Assembly: GCA_049680295.1 (NCBI GenBank)
Contig: JBAUHN010000147.1
Location: 1-14,821 of the forward strand
DNA: 14,821 bases
Reading direction: 5' to 3'
Source of the DNA: JBAUHN01 sp049680295
Lineage (GTDB): Bacteria > Pseudomonadota > Alphaproteobacteria > Rhodobacterales > Rhodobacteraceae
Part shown: positions 7,635 through 14,560 of the stretch, in pieces
Layout of the letters: every line of letters starts with the position of its first letter
Numbering within the stretch: the stretch's first letter is position 1
Program-made: the position numbers and the translations under genes
Notes under the pieces: generated by a model
Databases searched by the model: none
What the model saw: only the letters and a program-made list of their open reading frames with translations
Told to the model about the DNA's origin: nothing

Positions 7635-8554
7635 TTTTTCGCGCGGAACAAGCGGCTTAGCGCGCCAAATTGACTTAGCCCGACACCGCTTAGGATCAAC
7701 ACCATTGCCAGCAACAAGGAGGCGGGCAATGGTTCACTCAGCAAAACGGCGCCCAGAACAACAGACCAGATCGGCACCTGATAATTAGTCAGGGACATAA
7801 AAACCGGCCCCGCTGTACGCACCACCAGAACCCGCAGCAAATTGGCTCCTGCTGTGGGAACAATGCCCAAAAAACCAATGACCAACAACGTTTTGCCGGA
7901 CGGCAGCGGCGGTGGCCCTTCGACGACCCACGCCACCGGCACAACAATTGCCGCGCCAATCAGCAGCAAAACGGTGGCCAATCCGATGGTGTTCACCGCC
8001 GGCAATCGTCGCAATAAGATCGAGCTGACAGCATAGCAGGACGCCGCAGCGATACAGGCGATCCGACCCGGCGTTTCCAGCAACGCTCCCGTGCTTTCAA
8101 AGACCTGACCGCCGATCAGCACCACAACGCCCAGAAATCCAATGACAAAGCCAATTACCTTGCGCAGGTTCAGGGTTTCGCCCGGCACCAGAAAATGCGC
8201 CAATGGCAGCACGATCAGGGCAACTGCCGCCATCGAGACCCCGGCAAAGCCGGAGGTCACAAACTGCTGACCCCAGGCCAACAACATGAACGGCACAGCC
8301 GAGCTGAACGCGCCGACAAAGATCAACACCTGCCAGTCAGCCCCACCTGGTCGGGTCTCAAACAGCTGCCAGCCCTTGCCGCCCCAGATCAAGGCCATCA
8401 ACACCGCCGCAAAGCCAATACGTCCGGCGGCCAGCCAAAAGGGTGTAATGCCTTCCAGCGCCACTTCGGTCACCAGAAACGTGGCCCCCCACGTCAGCCC
8501 AAGAATTGCAACCATCAGCCAGCTGCGCGCAGTAATGTCGGGGGCAGCGGTCAT
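7628..8554 (-). CDS. EamA/DMT-superfamily permease, probable metabolite exporter
   Basis: The 308-residue product is strongly hydrophobic, with about ten predicted membrane helices arranged as two EamA repeats. The first repeat begins with LGLTWGATFLVTEVAL and the second with IACIAAASCYAVSSILLRR; the typical PIWSVVLGAVLLSEPLP segment lies near the end of the second. This places it in the inner membrane as a drug/metabolite transporter, a superfamily that includes amino acid and nucleotide-sugar exporters; the substrate cannot be read from sequence. The ATG at 8554 is chosen over a TTG at 8581 because AAGGA lies just ahead of it. It sits downstream of ilvC on the same strand but beyond a good terminator, so it may depend on read-through or its own promoter. 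Export of amino acids or related metabolites would suit the neighbourhood but is only a guess. Confidence 0.85.
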   Translation of the reverse strand: MTAAPDITARSWLMVAILGLTWGATFLVTEVALEGITPFWLAAGRIGFAAVLMALIWGGKGWQLFETRPGGADWQVLIFVGAFSSAVPFMLLAWGQQFVTSGFAGVSMAAVALIVLPLAHFLVPGETLNLRKVIGFVIGFLGVVVLIGGQVFESTGALLETPGRIACIAAASCYAVSSILLRRLPAVNTIGLATVLLLIGAAIVVPVAWVVEGPPPLPSGKTLLVIGFLGIVPTAGANLLRVLVVRTAGPVFMSLTNYQVPIWSVVLGAVLLSEPLPASLLLAMVLILSGVGLSQFGALSRLFRAKNQ

Positions 8555-8584
8555 TGGGCTATCCTTGTTGGATAAAGGCAAGAC

Positions 8585-8615
8585 AAAAAAGGGCGGCCCT
8601 GATCAGAGCCGCCCC
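8585..8615 (-). terminator. Intrinsic terminator after ilvC
   Basis: Read on the - strand, seven-base GC-only arms (GGGCGGC and GCCGCCC, at 8608-8614 and 8591-8597) enclose a ten-base loop and are followed directly by a six-T run (8590-8585 on the + strand is A6). This is a textbook Rho-independent terminator 25-50 bases after the ilvC stop. It separates ilvC from the permease gene on the same strand. Confidence 0.88.
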
Positions 8616-8639
8616 AAATTTTTGGATATTTTTGGGGCC

Positions 8640-9662
8640 TTAGTTCTTGGATTTATCGACCATTTTACCCGCAGAAATCCATGGCATCATGCCGCGCAGT
8701 TTTTCGCCAACCTGTTCGATCTGGTGTTCGTCATTGATGCGACGGGTGGCTTTGAATGATGGCTGGCCGACAGCGTTTTCAAGCATGAAGTCGCGCACGA
8801 ATTTGCCGGTTTGAATGTCCGTCAGAACGTCCTTCATCCGCGCCTTTGTCTCGGCATAGGGCAGGATGCGGGGGCCGGAGACGTATTCGCCATATTCGGC
8901 CGTGTTGCTGATCGAATAATTCATGTTGGCGATGCCGCCTTCATAGATCAGGTCCACGATCAGCTTGGTTTCGTGCAAGCATTCGAAATAGGCCATCTCA
9001 GGCTCGTACCCGGCTTCTACCAATGTCTCGAAACCCATGCGGATCAGCTCAACGATGCCGCCACACAAAACCGCCTGTTCGCCGAAAAGATCGGTTTCGC
9101 ATTCTTCGCGGAAATCAGTCTCGATAATTCCGGAACGCCCTCCACCGATGGCGGAGCAATAGGACAGGCCAATCTCCAGCGCGCGGCCGGAGGCATCTTT
9201 GTCCACAGCCACAAGGCAAGGCACGCCGCCGCCTTTGGAATATTCGCCGCGCACCGTGTGACCGGGGCCTTTGGGTGCCATCATCACCACGTCGATGCCT
9301 TCTTTCGGCTCGATCAGGCCGAAATGCACGTTCAGCCCGTGGGCAAATGCAATTGCGGCACCGGGGCGGATGTTGTCGTGCACGTATTTCTTGTAGGTTT
9401 CGGCCTGCAATTCGTCGGGCATGGTGAACATGATCAGATCCGCCCAGGCTGCCGCTTCGGCAATGCCCATGGTTTTCAGACCTTCGCCTTCAGCTTTCGC
9501 AATTGAAGACGAACCTTCGCGCAGGGCAACAACAACGTTTTTGGCACCACTGTCACGCAGGTTCAGCGCGTGGGCGTGGCCTTGGGATCCATAGCCCAGA
9601 ATGGCGACGTTCATGTCTTTGATCAGGTTGATGTCGCAATCACGGTCATAATAAACGCGCAT
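8640..9662 (-). CDS. ilvC: Ketol-acid reductoisomerase, class I
   Basis: This 340-residue enzyme is the short class I form. It isomerises and reduces acetolactate or acetohydroxybutyrate with NADPH and Mg2+ in valine, leucine and isoleucine synthesis, in the cytoplasm. The nucleotide-binding motif is GYGSQGHAHALNLRDSG (23-39). Catalytic and metal positions are present: His108 in FAHGLN, Lys131 in PKGPGH, Asp191 and Glu195 in DLFGEQ, Glu227 and Glu231 in ECLHET, and Ser252 in SISNTAEYG. Ser51-53 follow an arginine in the cofactor loop, in line with NADPH use. The ATG at 9662 has AAGGA about eight bases upstream. It is transcribed away from a pair of AsnC-family genes across a 137-base gap holding two palindromes, and ends at a strong terminator. 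Confidence 0.97.
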   Translation of the reverse strand: MRVYYDRDCDINLIKDMNVAILGYGSQGHAHALNLRDSGAKNVVVALREGSSSIAKAEGEGLKTMGIAEAAAWADLIMFTMPDELQAETYKKYVHDNIRPGAAIAFAHGLNVHFGLIEPKEGIDVVMMAPKGPGHTVRGEYSKGGGVPCLVAVDKDASGRALEIGLSYCSAIGGGRSGIIETDFREECETDLFGEQAVLCGGIVELIRMGFETLVEAGYEPEMAYFECLHETKLIVDLIYEGGIANMNYSISNTAEYGEYVSGPRILPYAETKARMKDVLTDIQTGKFVRDFMLENAVGQPSFKATRRINDEHQIEQVGEKLRGMMPWISAGKMVDKSKN

Positions 9663-9687
9663 GTTGGCGTCCTTTTCAGCTGGTTTC

Positions 9688-9705
9688 TATTCTGGGCACA
9701 GAATA
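9688..9705. promoter_or_regulatory. Inverted repeat, candidate operator near ilvC
   Basis: A perfect palindrome of TATTCTG, a four-base spacer GGCA and CAGAATA lies 26 bases upstream of the ilvC start. On the ilvC strand its first six bases, TATTCT, resemble a -10 element, so a protein bound here could block or position RNA polymerase. A candidate for the divergently encoded AsnC-family proteins; binding is inferred only. Confidence 0.45.
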
Positions 9706-9727
9706 CGGCCCCTTGTCGCGATATCCA

Positions 9728-9747
9728 GATTTGATTATGATCAAATC
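9728..9747. promoter_or_regulatory. 20-base perfect inverted repeat, candidate AsnC-family operator
   Basis: GATTTGAT and ATCAAATC form a perfect eight-base inverted repeat around TATG, roughly in the middle of the ilvC/regulator gap. The AT-rich symmetric form suits Lrp/AsnC-type binding sites. Its centre is about 41 bases from that of the other palindrome, close to four helical turns, so both would face the same side of the DNA. Confidence 0.55.
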
Positions 9748-9799
9748 CAGCTCCGTTTTGGAAAAGTAATTCTTAAAAGTGGTGAAAAGTGAAAAATAC

Positions 9800-10255
9800 A
9801 TGCTTGATGATTATGACAGGCGCATATTGCGGCACTGGCAGGCCGATCCATCCCTTAGCCCGGCGGATCTGGGCGGTCTTTGCGGTCTGACAACCGGCAA
9901 AACGGCCCGCCGCATTGCGCGCTTGCAGGACGCGGGCATCGTGCAGGGTGTGGTGACGGTGATCGATTGGGCCGCCTTGGGCTACGCGGTTGAGGTGTCG
10001 TTGCGCGTGACGCTGGACAAAACGCAGGCGCGGGCTTTTGATGAATTTATCTCAGCCGCCCGCGACGTGCCGGAGGTTACCGAAATACAAACCTTCCTTG
10101 GCCGTGTGGATGTGCGGCTTTCGGTAATTGCGCGCGATATGGCGCATTATCAGGACCTCTATCGCGCCCGCATTCTGACCTTGCCGCATATCGCGGACAT
10201 CGAGGCGTTGATGCATATTTCACGGATCAAATCAGTCGAGGCACTGCCCCTATGA
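9800..10255 (+). CDS. Lrp/AsnC-family transcriptional regulator (first of a pair)
   Basis: The 151-residue product has an AsnC-type helix-turn-helix at about 2-48 (LDDYDRRILRHWQADP, then TTGKTARRIARLQDAGIV with recognition-helix basic residues) and a RAM/AsnC ligand-binding domain at about 62-140 with PEVTEIQTFLGRVDVRL and the closing LPHIADIEALMHISRIKS. Such proteins assemble into dimers and octamers and usually sense amino acids. The ATG at 9800 gives the usual family N terminus; an in-frame GTG at 9779 would add seven residues, and neither has a strong Shine-Dalgarno sequence. It is divergent from ilvC across two palindromes and overlaps a second AsnC gene by ATGA. The likely targets are its own operon and ilvC, by inference from position. 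Confidence 0.87.
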   Translation: MLDDYDRRILRHWQADPSLSPADLGGLCGLTTGKTARRIARLQDAGIVQGVVTVIDWAALGYAVEVSLRVTLDKTQARAFDEFISAARDVPEVTEIQTFLGRVDVRLSVIARDMAHYQDLYRARILTLPHIADIEALMHISRIKSVEALPL

Positions 10256-10737
10256 CCGAAATTGACGATATTGACCGGGCCATATTGTTGCAACTTGGCC
10301 GAAATGCCAATCAAAGTGCGGGCGTTTTAGGGCGGCGTTTGGGGTTGTCACAACCGGCCACATGGCGCCGCATCAAACGGCTTGAGGCTTCAGGCGTCAT
10401 CAAAACCCGGCGGCTGCGGTTGAATTCCGAGGCCCTTGGATTTGGCGTCACGGTTTTTCTGGGCGTCAAACTGGCGACCAAAGGCCGCGTCAGTCTGGAC
10501 GATTTCGAACGTGCCGCCAGTGCCATCCCCGAGGTGCAGACCGTTGAACATGTGCTGGGGCTTTATGATTACCGGCTGCGGGTGACCGCCCGCGACATCC
10601 CCGATTTTGAACGGGTTTTGCGCCGCCGGGTGATGACATTGCCCGGTGTGGGCCAAGTCGAGGCCAATGTCCTGCTGAGCGAGGAACGCAGGCCGGGACC
10701 GCTTGGGACCAATTCGATCCCGGATGAGGCGTCGTAA
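10252..10737 (+). CDS. Lrp/AsnC-family transcriptional regulator (second of a pair)
   Basis: This 161-residue protein has a complete AsnC helix-turn-helix at about 4-50 (IDDIDRAILLQLGRNANQ, then LSQPATWRRIKRLEASGVI) and a RAM domain at about 64-143 with PEVQTVEHVLGLYDYRLRV and LPGVGQVEANVLLSE. The C-terminal 17 residues are a polar tail without domain features. It is clearly a homologue of the preceding protein but not a recent copy, since identity is confined to family positions. The ATGA overlap implies coupled translation in matched amounts, which would suit a hetero-oligomeric regulator. The next gene, an aminotransferase, starts 58 bases further on and is a probable operon partner or target. 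Both proteins keep a DNA-binding domain with basic residues, which argues against siroheme decarboxylases. Confidence 0.87.
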   Translation: MTEIDDIDRAILLQLGRNANQSAGVLGRRLGLSQPATWRRIKRLEASGVIKTRRLRLNSEALGFGVTVFLGVKLATKGRVSLDDFERAASAIPEVQTVEHVLGLYDYRLRVTARDIPDFERVLRRRVMTLPGVGQVEANVLLSEERRPGPLGTNSIPDEAS

Positions 10738-10795
10738 CCTTTGCCAAGTCAGTAATTACGCAGTATGGGCTGATGAACGCCAAAAGGAGAAAAAA

Positions 10796-11926
10796 ATGAC
10801 CGCATTGCTGAACACCGTTGATCCGACCGGGTTGGAAGAATTTTCTGTGGTTTTCACCGACCGCTCGTTGAACCATATGAGTGCGGCGTTTCAGGCGGTG
10901 ATGAACGATATCTCCGGTCTGCTGAAAGAGGTCTATTATGCCGATGCCGTGGCGATCATTCCCGGTGGCGGCACTTACGGAATGGAGGCTGTGGCCCGTC
11001 AATTCGCCAAAGGTGCGGATGTTCTGGTGGTACGCAACGGCTGGTTTTCCTATCGCTGGAGCCAGATCATCGAGACCGGCGGGCTGACCGCCAGCACGAC
11101 CGTTCTGAAAGCTCGCCAGACCGGCAATGCGCAGCCATCCCCCTTTACACCTGCGCCGATCGAAGAGGTGGTTGAAACCATCCGTACCGGCAAGCCCGGC
11201 GTGGTCTTTGCCCCGCATGTTGAAACCAGCGCCGGGGTGATCCTGCCAGATGACTATATTCAGACCATGGCTGACGCCGCACATGAGGTCGGTGCCTTGA
11301 TGGTGCTCGATTGTATCGCGTCGGGCTGTGCGTGGGTCGACATGGGTTCTTTGGGTGTTGATGTGCTGATTTCGGCGCCACAAAAGGGGTGGAGCGCGTC
11401 CCCCTGTGCCGGACTGGTGATGATGTCCGCACGTGCCGAAGAGCGGCTGGCGCAGACACAATCGGACAGTTTTTCGATGGATCTGGCCAAATGGCGCAGC
11501 ATCATGGTGGCCTATGAAAATGGCGGTCACGCCTATCATGCGACGATGCCGACGGATGCGCTGCGCGCGTTCCGCGATACGATGGTCGAGACCAAAGACT
11601 ATGGGTTTGAGCGTCTGAAAGAGGCGCAGTGGCGTCTGGGTGACGGTGTGCGCAAAATGCTGGCCGACAAGGGTGTTGTATCGGTGGCTGCCGAAGGGTT
11701 TGGCGCGCCGGGCGTGGTGGTCAGTTATACCACGGAACCCGACATCCAGAACGGTAAACGCTTTGCCGCCAAAGGCATGCAGATCGCCGCTGGTGTGCCG
11801 TTGCAATGCGACGAGCCTGCGGATTTCTGCACCTTCCGGCTGGGCCTTTTCGGGCTGGATAAACTTTATGATGTCGACGGCACTTTGGCCCGTCTGGCGC
11901 GCGTCGTGGATGAGGTCATTGTCTGA
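10796..11926 (+). CDS. Class V PLP-dependent aminotransferase
   Basis: The 376-residue product has the fold-type I, class V pattern. IIPGGGTYGMEAVARQ (54-69) contains the phosphate-binding segment, FAPHVETSAGV (138-148) the usual substrate-loop His/Glu, MVLDCIAS the Asp172 that pairs with the PLP ring nitrogen, and SAPQKGWSASPCAG the Schiff-base Lys197. The closest general group is alanine-glyoxylate / serine-pyruvate aminotransferase, but the exact substrates cannot be fixed from sequence. The ATG at 10796 follows AAGGAG at good spacing; the frame is open further upstream but reaches into the preceding gene. A GTAATTAC palindrome (10752-10759) lies in the 58-base gap after the regulator pair and may be a control site. 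The stop is three bases from the end of the convergent hydroxylase gene. Confidence 0.85.
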   Translation: MTALLNTVDPTGLEEFSVVFTDRSLNHMSAAFQAVMNDISGLLKEVYYADAVAIIPGGGTYGMEAVARQFAKGADVLVVRNGWFSYRWSQIIETGGLTASTTVLKARQTGNAQPSPFTPAPIEEVVETIRTGKPGVVFAPHVETSAGVILPDDYIQTMADAAHEVGALMVLDCIASGCAWVDMGSLGVDVLISAPQKGWSASPCAGLVMMSARAEERLAQTQSDSFSMDLAKWRSIMVAYENGGHAYHATMPTDALRAFRDTMVETKDYGFERLKEAQWRLGDGVRKMLADKGVVSVAAEGFGAPGVVVSYTTEPDIQNGKRFAAKGMQIAAGVPLQCDEPADFCTFRLGLFGLDKLYDVDGTLARLARVVDEVIV

Positions 11927-11929
11927 GCG

Positions 11930-13129
11930 TCAGCGCAGCCCCAGCCCCATCTGCATCAGCATTTTGCGCACCGGCGTCATGGCATAAAGCGCGTTCAGGG
12001 CCGATGCGCGCGCGTCGCGCAAGGGGGCGGCACTGACCTGACTGGCGCGGTTCAGCATGTCGATGCCCTGCACCCGCAATGTCACATCCCTGATCCGGGC
12101 GGCGTGATAGGCGTCCAGCATGGTTTGGTCGCCCAGCGCATCTGGTGACGCCTTTGCCAGGTCCAGCAAGGTTGCGATGTCGGCCAGGCTCATGTTCAGC
12201 CCCTGCGCGCCGATGGGCGGCACTACATGCGCGGCTTCGGCAATCAGCGCCAGACGTTCGCCCGTCAACCGGGCTGCACGCTGGCTGATGATCGGCCAGA
12301 TGCTGCGATGGCTGACAAGGGTCAGTGGGCCAAAAAGATGGCAACTGCGCCACGTCATCGCGGCCTCAAACCCCGCGATGTCCATTTCATACCGCGCCTG
12401 CGATTTGGCACCGGCATCCATCCACACCACCGCCGAGCAAGGCAAGCCGTTGCGGTCGGGCAGCGGCACTATGGTAAATGGCCCCCCCGTCCGGTGGATT
12501 TCGGTCGAGACATTGTCATGTGGCACCGGGTGCGTCACGGCAAAGGCCAGCGCCTTTTGACCGTAGCGTTTGGTGTGCACGTCAATGCCTGCCGCGTCCC
12601 GCATCTGCGACGTGCGCCCATCTGCAGCAATCACCAACCGGGCTCGGATGCGGCTGCCATCGCTTAAACCCACGCGCGCTTCAGACAGACGGGTGAATAG
12701 CGACGTGGTGGCGGTGCCGGGGCGAAAATCGACCTCTGGCAAGCTGGCCAGACGGGTGGTGATTTCGCGGCGCAGCAACCAGTTTGGGAAGTTCCAGCCA
12801 AAGGGCTGGTCCGAGACATCTGCAGCGTCGAAATCTTTGATCAGCCGCGCGTCACCTTCAATGCCGCCTGCATCGACAATCCGCATGATCTGCAAAGGTG
12901 CCGCATGCGGCGCCAGCAAGTCCCACAGACCTGCGGCCCCAAGCACGTGTCGCGCGGGCTGCAACATCGCCGTGGACCGCATATCGGCGGCTTTGTCATT
13001 GCCGTCGGTGACGGGGACAGTCGGATCAACGCAGATCACCTGAAACCCGGCCGCCCCAAAGGCCGCAGCGGCTGTCAGCCCGGCTATGCCGCCGCCTGAT
13101 ATCAGAATGTCGCAGGTTTGATCGTTCAT
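11930..13129 (-). CDS. UbiH/UbiF-family FAD-dependent hydroxylase
   Basis: This 399-residue flavoprotein belongs to the aromatic-ring hydroxylase family that includes UbiH, UbiF and COQ6, which add ring hydroxyls in ubiquinone synthesis using NAD(P)H and O2. The N-terminal Rossmann motif is GGGIAGL (12-18) with Asp35 at the end of the second strand. The middle motif is IAADGRTSQMRDAAGI (167-182), and the third reads LIAEAAHVVPPIGAQGLN (295-312). In the third motif the usual GD before AAH is AE, a conservative change at a position that also varies in E. coli UbiH. The ATG at 13129 has only a weak GAGAC-like ribosome site. It lies 26 bases after a HAD-family gene on the same strand, so the two are probably co-transcribed. 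Which ring position it hydroxylates cannot be told. Confidence 0.86.
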   Translation of the reverse strand: MNDQTCDILISGGGIAGLTAAAAFGAAGFQVICVDPTVPVTDGNDKAADMRSTAMLQPARHVLGAAGLWDLLAPHAAPLQIMRIVDAGGIEGDARLIKDFDAADVSDQPFGWNFPNWLLRREITTRLASLPEVDFRPGTATTSLFTRLSEARVGLSDGSRIRARLVIAADGRTSQMRDAAGIDVHTKRYGQKALAFAVTHPVPHDNVSTEIHRTGGPFTIVPLPDRNGLPCSAVVWMDAGAKSQARYEMDIAGFEAAMTWRSCHLFGPLTLVSHRSIWPIISQRAARLTGERLALIAEAAHVVPPIGAQGLNMSLADIATLLDLAKASPDALGDQTMLDAYHAARIRDVTLRVQGIDMLNRASQVSAAPLRDARASALNALYAMTPVRKMLMQMGLGLR

Positions 13130-13155
13130 TTAGGGTCTCGTCTGGCTTTCATGGG

Positions 13156-13803
13156 TCAGGCCGTCAGCGCGTGCAAAAACCCGCGTAGGTTATCAGTGTG
13201 GTGGTGAATATGGTTTGCTTCAACCGGGGCATCTGCGACGTGCACCGTGCGCATGCCCATCGCATGGGGGGCGGCCAAATTGCGCGGGTCATCCTCAAAC
13301 ATGGCGGCTGTGGTCGGGATCAGGCCGTCTTTGCCAAAAACTGTTTCGAATGCCTGCAAGTCAGGCTTGGGGTGAAAATCGGCATGCTCGACCCCGTAGA
13401 CGGCATCAAAAAGCCCATCCAGCCCACGTGCGGCAAGCACCCGTTCTGCGTAAGGGGCGCAGCCATTGGTATAGACGATGCGGCGACCGGGCAGGGCGCG
13501 GATGGTGGCGGCCAGCATCGGATCAGGGGTCAGGCTGTCCATCGAAACATCGTGGACGTCCGTCAGGTAGGGTGCGGGATCAACATCATGTTCGCGCATC
13601 AGACCTGCCAGTGTTGTGCCATGGGTCTGCCAATAGTGCAGGCGCAATCTGTCTGCCTCGGCATGATCGACGCCCAAGGCGTCCATGACATAGGCGCGCA
13701 TCCGGACCTCGATCAGATCAAACAGCCGCGCGGAGGGCGGGTACAATGTATGGTCCAGATCAAAGACCCATGTTGAGACATGTGAGAATGCGGATTTAAG
13801 CAT
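13156..13803 (-). CDS. HAD-family hydrolase, pyrimidine 5'-nucleotidase-like
   Basis: The 215-residue protein has all four haloacid-dehalogenase motifs: VFDLDHTLYP (13-22, nucleophile Asp15 and acid/base Asp17), IVYTNG (109-114, Thr112), HPKPD (144-148, Lys146) and MFEDDPRNL (168-176, Asp171/172). The DHTLYPP form and overall length match the SDT1/PhoG-like pyrimidine 5'-nucleotidase subgroup, which dephosphorylates UMP, CMP or related phosphates, so a soluble cytoplasmic phosphatase is expected. The true substrate is uncertain because HAD specificity lies in the cap, here roughly residues 25-90. The ATG at 13803 gives motif I at the usual position. It is upstream of the hydroxylase gene on the same strand and divergent from the GntR gene across about 100 bases. 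Confidence 0.84.
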   Translation of the reverse strand: MLKSAFSHVSTWVFDLDHTLYPPSARLFDLIEVRMRAYVMDALGVDHAEADRLRLHYWQTHGTTLAGLMREHDVDPAPYLTDVHDVSMDSLTPDPMLAATIRALPGRRIVYTNGCAPYAERVLAARGLDGLFDAVYGVEHADFHPKPDLQAFETVFGKDGLIPTTAAMFEDDPRNLAAPHAMGMRTVHVADAPVEANHIHHHTDNLRGFLHALTA

Positions 13804-13832
13804 ATGGGTTTGGTAGGCCTGACGGCCACGTC

Positions 13833-13874
13833 TTGCAAGGGCCTGGGATAACGTGCCAGATAGAACCCTTGTAA
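13833..13874. promoter_or_regulatory. Interrupted inverted repeat in the HAD/GntR divergent region
   Basis: TTGCAAGGG (13833-13841) and CCCTTGTAA (13866-13874) pair at eight of nine positions across 24 bases. The arm centres are 33 bases apart, about three helical turns. The left arm includes TTGCAA, a possible -35 element for the GntR gene. A looping or paired-site operator for the adjacent GntR protein is possible, but the spacing is wider than typical GntR sites. Confidence 0.3.
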
Positions 13875-13906
13875 TAGTGCCTAAACGTCGCGCAAAAGGA
13901 TTTCAC

Positions 13907-14560
13907 ATGGCATCGCCAAAACCACAGCAAACCGATGCATATTCACTGGTTCTTGAGGCGATTGATCAAGGCATCTACAAACCCGGCGACCGTCTGGTTG
14001 AAAGTGAACTGGCCGACAGCTTTGGCGTATCGCGCACCCCGATCCGCGAGGCTTTGCAACGGCTTGAGACCCAATCGCTGTTAGCGCGCGATGGTCGCAG
14101 TCTGATCGTGGCCTCGTTGGATCACAACCAGATGGCAGAGTTGTATGTCGTGCGCAGCGAACTAGAAGGGCTGGCGGCGCGGCTTGCGGCCCAACATGCC
14201 ACGCCGGAGGAAATCAAGGTGCTGCGCGGCATGGTCGAGGATGACAACCTGCTCAAAGATCAGCCAGCGGCTTTGGCGCGGGCTAATCGGCGGTTCCACA
14301 AGCAAATCCATCTGGCATCGCACAACCGCTATCTGGTGCAGCAGCTTGATCTGGTGCACCGCACAATGGCGCTGATGGCGACCACATCCCTGGCAGCCGT
14401 TGGGCGTGGTGCGATTGCCCAATCTGAACATGACGCCATCGTGCGCGCCATCGAAGCGCATGACGCCGATGCGGCAAGTGCTGCGTTGCGCGATCATATT
14501 TCGGTGGCCTATATGACGCGATTGCAGCGTGATGCGGCCCTGCGTCAGGAAGAGTGTTGA
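13907..14560 (+). CDS. GntR-family transcriptional regulator, FadR/FCD subfamily
   Basis: The 217-residue product has a winged helix-turn-helix at about 10-72, with the family pattern GDRLVESELADSFGVSRTPIREALQRLE, and an all-helical FCD ligand-binding domain at about 78-202. Probable metal-binding histidines are His131 (RRFHKQIH), His175 (SEHDAI) and His197 (RDHI). FCD regulators usually repress catabolic genes and release DNA on binding an organic acid, so the ligand is likely a carboxylate, though nothing here identifies it. The ATG at 13907 has AAAAGGA ending six bases upstream, a strong site. It is divergent from the HAD gene, with an inverted repeat between, and its 3' end overlaps the convergent glycosyltransferase-like gene by 16 bases. 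Confidence 0.9.
   Translation: MASPKPQQTDAYSLVLEAIDQGIYKPGDRLVESELADSFGVSRTPIREALQRLETQSLLARDGRSLIVASLDHNQMAELYVVRSELEGLAARLAAQHATPEEIKVLRGMVEDDNLLKDQPAALARANRRFHKQIHLASHNRYLVQQLDLVHRTMALMATTSLAAVGRGAIAQSEHDAIVRAIEAHDADAASAALRDHISVAYMTRLQRDAALRQEEC

Noticed and set aside
8811..9506. + strand open frame opposite ilvC (about 231 codons)
   Set aside because: ilvC has complete catalytic motifs on the - strand; the opposite frame has no family signal.
9800..10737. Paired AsnC-like proteins as siroheme decarboxylase subunits (AhbA/AhbB, NirDL/GH)
   Set aside because: Both keep typical Lrp/AsnC DNA-binding and RAM patterns and there are no heme d1 or siroheme genes nearby.
10490..11806. Long - strand open frame (about 438 codons) across the second AsnC gene and aminotransferase
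   Set aside because: It spans two well-supported genes, is rich in His/Arg/Gly with no domain pattern, and lacks a plausible ribosome site.
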